Source: Bacteroidales bacterium (lineage in GTDB: Bacteria > Bacteroidota > Bacteroidia > Bacteroidales > F082). From it: a stretch of 37,876 bases of DNA. A program made the translations under genes and the position numbers. Shown in pieces: positions 32,153-37,876 of the stretch. Position 1 is the first letter of the stretch; each line of letters opens with the position of its first letter. Below the pieces are notes generated by a model. It was not told the DNA's origin and searched no databases. It saw nothing but the letters and a program-made list of their open reading frames with translations. The DNA is taken from the NCBI GenBank assembly GCA_024400295.1, contig JAKSNA010000025.1, positions 1 through 37,876 of the forward strand, given 5' to 3'.

Positions 32153-33970
32153 ATGTCCCAACCTTCATTTTTTATATTTGGTGTTCCCGATGGATTTGAC
32201 ATCTTAGGTGGGGATTTGGTGACAACTAATTATTTTCAGAATTATTACAATCCCAGTAAAGAGAATACGAAATTCAGCATCCATCGAAATGCTGGAGGTG
32301 GAGGGATTACGTATGCTTACCTCAAATACAATTTATCTTCTGGAAAAGGACGCGAGGGCTCTTTTTTCGGGATGGCATTATACTTCCCTGAAAATGGTTG
32401 TTGCACGGATATTTTGAAGTTATATCGTCTTTTTGATACAATTTATGACAAGGTAATACTTGCTGATGGAGAAATCCTAAAATCAACAGACGGAACTTCT
32501 TATATTCAAGCAAAATATGCCGTAACTCGGTTCAATGAAAAACGAGAATATATTACCCAACGAATACAATCTAACATATTATCCAATTTAGATGCCTTTG
32601 CAGATAGTTTCGTACCTATTGATGGTTCATTTACTAGTGAGAACCCAGATTTAGGCAAGCGCGTTCCGCTTCAAAATGCGGATAATGACAAACTATGGAG
32701 CCTTCTACGACAATATAATCGATTGTCAATTTCTCCTGATTGGGTTGGAACTGGCGATTCAAAACAGCCAACAATGCCAGAAGAAGTGTTGTGGCAATGG
32801 AATAATAACAGTACAGAACTTTCATTATATGTAAATCAATGCTACAGAAATTTGGAATCTGCAAATGTGGCTGAAGTTAAAAGGAAGTCCAATCTTATTA
32901 AGAAAATAAATGAAACTTTCAAGAAATGTTTATGTTCCAATGACGCAGTTCAGGAAGTTATCAATTGTTATAACAAAACCAAGCAAATTTATAGTACTCT
33001 TGAAAAAGATTATGATAATTTACTCACAAAGTTAGGCAAGGCGGAAGACTCTGGCGGTGGGCCACTTCCTCCACCACCTCCTCCAGGACCGTGGTGGAAA
33101 AATCCGAAATTACTTGCCCTTGGCGGTGTGGCAGCCGTTGTCGTAATTTTATTGGTCATATTAATATGCAAGCCTTCCGAAACTATTAAACCAGAAGAAG
33201 AACAACAAACACGAATAATAAAAGAAGTTCGCGATTTAATATATCGCGAAGAATATATGAAGGCATACAATAAAGCAAAAAGTTTGAATAATGTAGAACG
33301 CCGAGAACATCTTCAAGATTCTGCTTTGTGTTTAAATGTTGATCAAGTTATTAATTCAACATCGCATGAATATTCAGAAGCGTATATTAAGATTACATCT
33401 AAGATTAATAATTCGGAAACGCAAAAGAAAAAAAATACTGAGTTAGTCGATGCATGGGAATCTTATATTGACGAAATAATCAAAAGTATTGAGAAAGATA
33501 AAGATAAGAAAAAAGCTGGAGAGTGGAAGACTAATATAAATAGTGAGAATAGCATTGGTGGAATCAGTAAAAAACTTCTTGAGTTTAATCAGAGATTAGA
33601 AAAAGTAATAAATTCGTCTGTGCAGGGTCCAAAAAACCAAGAAGTTCAATCATACGAAATTTTGTTTTATAGAACTAATCGAAGTTTTACAAAAGTAGAT
33701 GAGGAGCAAATAATCATCAAAAAGGATGAAACTATAAATCTAAAAGGTGATGGTGGGAAAGGAACTTACTTGGTTTATTGTATAAGAAAAATAGATGGTT
33801 CAAAGTCCACTCCAATAGATGATTCAAGTTGCATTTCCATAGAAAATGAAAACCTAAAGAGAGTAAAAATTGGCAATTGGGGAGATGGTTGGTATGGAGT
33901 AAGTGCCGGAGGTACAATTACAATAAAAAAAGGAGATTTAAATTGTAAAATCACTATTGTCAACAATTAA
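32153..33970 (+). CDS. Single-pass protein with shared N-terminal (GAP1-N-like?) domain and periplasmic coil
   Basis: 605 residues. The N-terminal domain (about 4-165; FFIFGVPDGFDIL, FSIHRNAGGG, GSFFGMALYF) is paralogous to that of the gene at 34573. A helical segment follows, then a Pro-rich stretch (PLPPPPPPGPWW, 304-315), one TM helix (about 319-339) and a periplasmic part. The periplasmic part has charged coiled coil (345-490) and a C-terminal beta-rich, Ig-like domain (498-605). Charges around the TM suggest N-in/C-out. By position and style the N-domain may correspond to the GTPase-associated GAP1-N domains; this is unverified. It would carry a signal from the cytosolic GTPase across the inner membrane. 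Confidence 0.72.
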   Translation: MSQPSFFIFGVPDGFDILGGDLVTTNYFQNYYNPSKENTKFSIHRNAGGGGITYAYLKYNLSSGKGREGSFFGMALYFPENGCCTDILKLYRLFDTIYDKVILADGEILKSTDGTSYIQAKYAVTRFNEKREYITQRIQSNILSNLDAFADSFVPIDGSFTSENPDLGKRVPLQNADNDKLWSLLRQYNRLSISPDWVGTGDSKQPTMPEEVLWQWNNNSTELSLYVNQCYRNLESANVAEVKRKSNLIKKINETFKKCLCSNDAVQEVINCYNKTKQIYSTLEKDYDNLLTKLGKAEDSGGGPLPPPPPPGPWWKNPKLLALGGVAAVVVILLVILICKPSETIKPEEEQQTRIIKEVRDLIYREEYMKAYNKAKSLNNVERREHLQDSALCLNVDQVINSTSHEYSEAYIKITSKINNSETQKKKNTELVDAWESYIDEIIKSIEKDKDKKKAGEWKTNINSENSIGGISKKLLEFNQRLEKVINSSVQGPKNQEVQSYEILFYRTNRSFTKVDEEQIIIKKDETINLKGDGGKGTYLVYCIRKIDGSKSTPIDDSSCISIENENLKRVKIGNWGDGWYGVSAGGTITIKKGDLNCKITIVNN

Positions 33971-33982
33971 TTATTTTTCAAG

Positions 33983-34561
33983 ATGAAACGCATTATTTTT
34001 ATCCTCATTGCAATAATGAGTGTTGCATGCGGAACAACAAAAAAATTGACCCGTACAGAGTTGCAACAGCAATTGGCAGAAAAGGATTCATTATTAATAG
34101 AAAAGGACTCTTTATTAAGAGTTTACATGGCTGGTCGTCTATCGTTAGAACAACAACTGGAGTTGTGTCGAGATAGTCTTGCTGTTTATGATTTTTTTAA
34201 TACGGATGATATTTCTGTTTTTTCAAATAAAACATTAGAAATAAATGGAAAAGCAAAGGAACTATCAGGCAAGAATAGCGTGAAATTCGAAACTATCAAG
34301 ATGATTGATGAAGTTCAAACGAAATTGAACAAGGTTGACGAAACGATTATTCAAGTCAATGAGCAGCGTGTAGAAAAGCAATGGTCTGATGCGGAACTGA
34401 ATAAAGCAATCGTACTTGTAATAAAAGCAGATTTATATGCCATTGGTGATGCTTTGGATGTGATAGACAAAAGAGACCTATCTTTCCTCTCGAAAGAACA
34501 ATTAGAGTATTATCGCGAATTGTCAAAGAAATTTGATGAATTTTATAATAAATATCTTTAA
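33983..34561 (+). CDS. Coiled-coil lipoprotein
   Basis: 192 residues with a lipobox at MSVACG, lipidated Cys at residue 16. A heptad-like helical stretch follows (TELQQQLAEKDSLLIEKDSLL, about 25-65), then a helical, charged remainder (KFETIKMIDEVQTKLNKVDE) ending YNKYL. No enzyme motif is seen. It sits 12 bases after and 11 bases before the two paired membrane proteins, so it is probably an outer- or inner-membrane-anchored periplasmic partner that contacts their coiled coils. Confidence 0.75.
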   Translation: MKRIIFILIAIMSVACGTTKKLTRTELQQQLAEKDSLLIEKDSLLRVYMAGRLSLEQQLELCRDSLAVYDFFNTDDISVFSNKTLEINGKAKELSGKNSVKFETIKMIDEVQTKLNKVDETIIQVNEQRVEKQWSDAELNKAIVLVIKADLYAIGDALDVIDKRDLSFLSKEQLEYYRELSKKFDEFYNKYL

Positions 34562-34572
34562 TTCTTCAAATT

Positions 34573-35952
34573 GTGAACTTTGATTTCTATTTATTGGGAA
34601 CGCCCAATGGATATGACCAATATCCGTTGGATAACAAAACGGATTTATTCCGTTCTTTTCACGATGAAGTAAAATCAGACACCCAAATGACCATTTGGCG
34701 CAATGCCGAAGTGGTGTACTATGTCTATACACGTAATTTACGCACTGCCGGCACGAACCAATATTTCGGTATGGTCATTGCCATCAATGGCTTGTATTTA
34801 AGTCATATCGGCAATGTTTTTAACGTATTTGAGCAATTGTGTTCCAATATTGCTTTACGTGGGAGTATATTGCAAATTGATAGTACTGGCAAAATAAAGT
34901 TTGTCCATTCTCGCTTTATTGATACCCCAGATGAAATAGAAACAACCATACGAGATTGTCGGGACTTAGTTGAAATCAATTTGCGCAATGATTTCAAACA
35001 TCTACCTGATGAATATGTCGTTCCACGCAAAACGATTTCTGTTACATACAATGAAAATTTTGGCGAACGGAAATTGAATGACTTGTTGAAAGAGTATAAT
35101 TGCATCCATTTCACCAAGGCAGAAAACGAAAAATCCGGGTATATTGATATGGTTGTTACTCGCTTGTATGAAGAAAATCATGATTTAAAAGAGCGATACA
35201 CTCGTTTGCAGCATCAGAAAAAACAAATAAGGTGGGTTTTGTTTTTGTTGATTATGATTATTATAGGCGGAGTGGTGTTTTTCTTTTATGCACAAGATGC
35301 GTCGCAGCTCATCAAAAGTAAATCGGATACAATATCCGATTTGAATGATACGCTTCAGAATAAGGATGTGCAAATACAATCAAAATCGCAGATTATCCAA
35401 AGTAATACCGAAACAATTTTTAGGTTAGACAGTACAATTCGAGAAAAAAATGAACAAATTAAATCTCTTCAAAACGAGACGTTAAATCTAACAAATACAC
35501 TGAATCAAAAAACAAAGAAACTTGATGAAGCTCAACGCAAATTGACAAATATTAATAGAGCATTTAACAATACATTTTCTGCTTACACGTATTTCGATTC
35601 GTGGAAGTCATCCAATTATAAGCAATCTGGTTCTGTGTCGTCAAAGACATATTCGTTTTACGCCTATGCAGACGACGAACTAAATATTCCTTATTATGTA
35701 TCATCGGAAAAAGGATATGACTATCTAACAATAACAATTCAGCGTACGGGCATGACGGCACAGCAACTCTTAAAAACATCTGGTGTAGATTCAGGTGTGT
35801 ACAAACATACTTTTACGGCAAGTGATTCGTATGAATTGGTCGTGTCTTATTCTAAAGACGGCAGCAATAATCACAACAATGATAATGCAGGTGTGAAACG
35901 TATGTATATTTACCATCCGATAGTGGAACGACTTCGGAGAATGTCAGAATAA
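34573..35952 (+). CDS. Second single-pass protein with the shared N-terminal domain
   Basis: 459 residues starting at GTG; no other usual start is open upstream, and the following residues NFDFYLLGTPNGYDQYPL align with the paralogue at 32153 (shared G-x-P-x-G-[FY]-D, RNA and [YF]FGM positions), which supports this start. The N-domain (about 3-165) is followed by a helical linker, a TM helix (about 220-240), a long coiled coil (about 245-330; ISDLNDTLQNKDVQIQSKSQ) and a C-terminal beta-rich domain (about 335-450). The topology is the same as its paralogue's, but with a much longer regular coil and no Pro-rich linker. The pair probably form a hetero-oligomer or two alternative outputs of the GTPase. 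Confidence 0.75.
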   Translation: MNFDFYLLGTPNGYDQYPLDNKTDLFRSFHDEVKSDTQMTIWRNAEVVYYVYTRNLRTAGTNQYFGMVIAINGLYLSHIGNVFNVFEQLCSNIALRGSILQIDSTGKIKFVHSRFIDTPDEIETTIRDCRDLVEINLRNDFKHLPDEYVVPRKTISVTYNENFGERKLNDLLKEYNCIHFTKAENEKSGYIDMVVTRLYEENHDLKERYTRLQHQKKQIRWVLFLLIMIIIGGVVFFFYAQDASQLIKSKSDTISDLNDTLQNKDVQIQSKSQIIQSNTETIFRLDSTIREKNEQIKSLQNETLNLTNTLNQKTKKLDEAQRKLTNINRAFNNTFSAYTYFDSWKSSNYKQSGSVSSKTYSFYAYADDELNIPYYVSSEKGYDYLTITIQRTGMTAQQLLKTSGVDSGVYKHTFTASDSYELVVSYSKDGSNNHNNDNAGVKRMYIYHPIVERLRRMSE

Positions 35953-35971
35953 ACGAATTTCTTAAATTGAT

Positions 35972-37717
35972 ATGAAAAAGTTTTTGTTTATTATTTTTGC
36001 AGCATGTCTATTCTTATCCTCTTGCACTCAAAAACCGAGTTACAAAATTCCTAAATATGATCCAAATCAGAAATCAAAAACAGTTATTAGCGAAAATAAC
36101 ATTAACACACAAGTGTTGATATCTTTTCGTAATGACATTTCCCATTCTGAAGCATGTTGTTGGCTGAAAGAACACGACGCGAAAATTTTGGATGCAAACG
36201 AGCAATTCAATTATTACTTGGTACGCACACATAGTGAACAAGCTGCTGAAGCGTTGATTTCGCAATGTGAGACGCCGATCATCGATTGTGCTGTGCGCAA
36301 CACATATCTTTATCCGTGTGCCTTGTCAATGCATGTCATTGATGGCTTTGATAATCCTGTGAGAGGGTCAAGTCTTTCTCATGGTGAGATGGTCAAAGAG
36401 ATTATGGAGGAAGGATTAGATAATATTTATGTTAGTGCGCATAATGTAGATTCTATTGATGGAATATCGAGGGATAAAATGTCAAGTGAATTTCTTGATA
36501 TTTGCAAACAGATGAATAATACAGATATGACGATCGTTAATTTCTCTTTGGGTATTTCTAAATACAAAGACGAGGAACGAACGACATTGAAATCCAAAGA
36601 AACATTCTACCAAGATTATGCAGATGATATACGTTGGTATGCAGATTTAGCCCACAAATGTGGAAACAAGAATTTTATCATAACAAAGGCGATGGGAAAT
36701 GAGTCAATGCACTCAATAGATGAGGCTTTTCAACTTTCGCTTGAAAAAATGAATGATAATCAACGGAAAACATTAAAAGAACATATGATAATTGTTGCTG
36801 CGAAAGATACAAGAAAGGCCTTCCCCGTTGGATACTCAAATAGGATAAATCATAAAATAGAGGGCGTGAATACTATAATGGTAGATATATCAGACAAACC
36901 CAAATACCAAAGTGGAACGTCGGCAGCTGCTCCTTTAGTGGCGAATTGGATTGCCAAATCAAGTTTTACAAATGCGAGCGATGCTATAGAGGCAATTAAT
37001 GAATCAACTCAAAGCGGAGAATTGGTTTCAGAAGATGCATTCAACCGAATAGCACAAAGAAATCGACAATCCGATGAGAAGCACTATGACCAAATAGCAA
37101 GTGAATATGACAATCCTCATTACAGCAATGAATTAGTAGGAACGCAATGGATGCATATTAATAAATACGGGCAATTGTCATGTGTACTTACTTTTGTTTC
37201 CGAGAATAAGGTTCATATTAAAAATTTTATCCGTTATTCAAATTCAAGTAATGCCCCTATTCACGTTCAAGAGATAGATAATGCATATACCTATGACCAA
37301 TCAAATAAAAGGGGAATAAAATATTCGACAAATGGAGATTTGATGCATTTTGTCTTCTCTAATAATTCTCTTATTTTCACTGGAGAATATAATGATGGCC
37401 GTCCTGCAAGACTGGTATTTGTTCCTTATTCTGAAAAACGAAAAGGCGAAGAGATTACTATACCTGCTGGTTATGTAGATTTAGGTCTTCATAGTGGTAC
37501 ACTATGGAAAGACAAAAATGAGGAAGGTGGTTTTTACATCTATGATCAGGCGATGTCAAAATTTGGAAACGAGTTACCGACTAAGGAACAATTTGAGGAA
37601 CTTAAAAGTTCTTGCAAGTGGGCTTGGACAGGTAGTGGATATAAGGTGACAGGTCCGAGTGGCGCGTCTATTTATTTGCCTGCAGAGGGCTGGGGAATGC
37701 CTGCATCTGAGATTTAG
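35972..37717 (+). CDS. Subtilisin-like lipoprotein protease with FISUMP-like C-terminus, probably truncated by an IS
   Basis: 581 residues. The lipobox LFLSSC gives a lipidated Cys18. Residues about 45-110 resemble a protease prodomain (VLISFRNDISHSEACCWLKEHDA). The S8 domain follows: Asp124 or Asp127 (VIDGFDNP), His137 (SHGEMV), the oxyanion Asn243 (MGNES) and Ser317 (GTSAAAP). A beta-rich domain (about 385-487) leads into a FISUMP-like domain (VDLGLHSGTLW..LPTKEQFEELKSSC..GYKVTG), which stops at LPAEGWGMPASEI. FISUMP domains normally continue about 50 residues further with a YWSS block, so the end is missing. Sequence beyond the stop looks like the end of an insertion sequence. As a lipoprotein it would act in the periplasm or at the surface. 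Confidence 0.8.
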   Translation: MKKFLFIIFAACLFLSSCTQKPSYKIPKYDPNQKSKTVISENNINTQVLISFRNDISHSEACCWLKEHDAKILDANEQFNYYLVRTHSEQAAEALISQCETPIIDCAVRNTYLYPCALSMHVIDGFDNPVRGSSLSHGEMVKEIMEEGLDNIYVSAHNVDSIDGISRDKMSSEFLDICKQMNNTDMTIVNFSLGISKYKDEERTTLKSKETFYQDYADDIRWYADLAHKCGNKNFIITKAMGNESMHSIDEAFQLSLEKMNDNQRKTLKEHMIIVAAKDTRKAFPVGYSNRINHKIEGVNTIMVDISDKPKYQSGTSAAAPLVANWIAKSSFTNASDAIEAINESTQSGELVSEDAFNRIAQRNRQSDEKHYDQIASEYDNPHYSNELVGTQWMHINKYGQLSCVLTFVSENKVHIKNFIRYSNSSNAPIHVQEIDNAYTYDQSNKRGIKYSTNGDLMHFVFSNNSLIFTGEYNDGRPARLVFVPYSEKRKGEEITIPAGYVDLGLHSGTLWKDKNEEGGFYIYDQAMSKFGNELPTKEQFEELKSSCKWAWTGSGYKVTGPSGASIYLPAEGWGMPASEI

Positions 37718-37876
37718 GGCTAATGGACAAAAATTAGGCTGAAATCTTCCGAAAGCATAGTAATAACTATGGGTTTGGCGCGTTCAAAGGTTATGAATAA
37801 AAAAAGTGCATTCACTGCGGCAGCCCAATAACGAAGAAAAACGGCATGGTCAACGGGCGCCAGCTATACAAATGCC
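37718..37876 (+). mobile_element. Start of an insertion sequence with zinc-ribbon transposase (cut by window edge)
   Basis: From about 37718 the sequence starts GGGCTAATGGACAAAAATTAGG, a plausible terminal inverted repeat. An ATG at 37794 reads MNKK and then, one frame back at an A7G run, KCIHCGSPITKKNGMVNG followed by RQLYKC, the treble-Cys zinc ribbon at the front of many IS transposases (IS1595/IS1-type or the Zn-binding IS256 variant). In the ATG frame itself a stop comes after 12 codons, so either one A is missing or a -1 slip is used. The family cannot be fixed without the rest. Confidence 0.6.

Overview
The window looks like a chromosome fragment of a member of the Bacteroidota, most likely an uncultured gut- or rumen-type Bacteroidales. 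The evidence is a SusC/SusD pair, a protein with a type A T9SS C-terminal sorting domain, FISUMP-like sequence, repeated -7 boxes of the Bacteroidota type (TAnnTTTG), and no obvious Shine-Dalgarno sequences. No rRNA, tRNA or CRISPR array was seen.

Region 1 (1-16.5 kb, nearly all minus strand) is ordinary chromosomal sequence. Read in the direction of transcription it holds guaB, two parvulin-type periplasmic foldases and an isolated MoxR ATPase. These are followed by a tripartite MacAB/TolC-like exporter (ATPase, two FtsX-type permeases, adaptor, outer-membrane channel), an NAD-dependent epimerase, an outer-membrane protein and meaB. The gaps carry short tandem repeats, many with a 7- or 14-base period, and a small dispersed inverted repeat.

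Region 2 (16.5-21 kb) is a patchwork: two small hypothetical proteins, an LD-carboxypeptidase with a repeat inside its reading frame and a shortened end, a RelB/DinJ-PIN toxin-antitoxin pair whose toxin has an amber codon, radA, and a stand-alone gene resembling an LPD3 polyvalent-protein domain.

Region 3 (21-28.7 kb, plus strand) is a three-gene SusC-SusD-enzyme locus. The third gene encodes a secreted peptide-N-glycosidase F homologue that keeps all three acidic catalytic positions and ends in a T9SS sorting domain. It is a candidate N-glycoprotein utilisation locus. A lipocalin-family lipoprotein follows on the other strand.

Region 4 (29.5-37.9 kb, plus strand) is visibly AT-rich and accessory. 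A candidate structured RNA of about 320 nt, with a -7 box before it and a terminator-like end, is followed by a tight operon. The operon encodes a 32-residue zinc-ribbon miniprotein, a four-TM protein with a periplasmic coiled region, a TRAFAC-like GTPase, two single-pass proteins sharing a cytoplasmic N-terminal domain, a coiled-coil lipoprotein, and a subtilisin-like lipoprotein ending in a FISUMP-like domain. An insertion sequence appears to begin just where that last gene stops. I read the operon as an envelope-spanning, GTP-controlled protease or effector system. It resembles GTPase-centred conflict systems but I cannot match it to a named one, so it is the best candidate for an undescribed system here.
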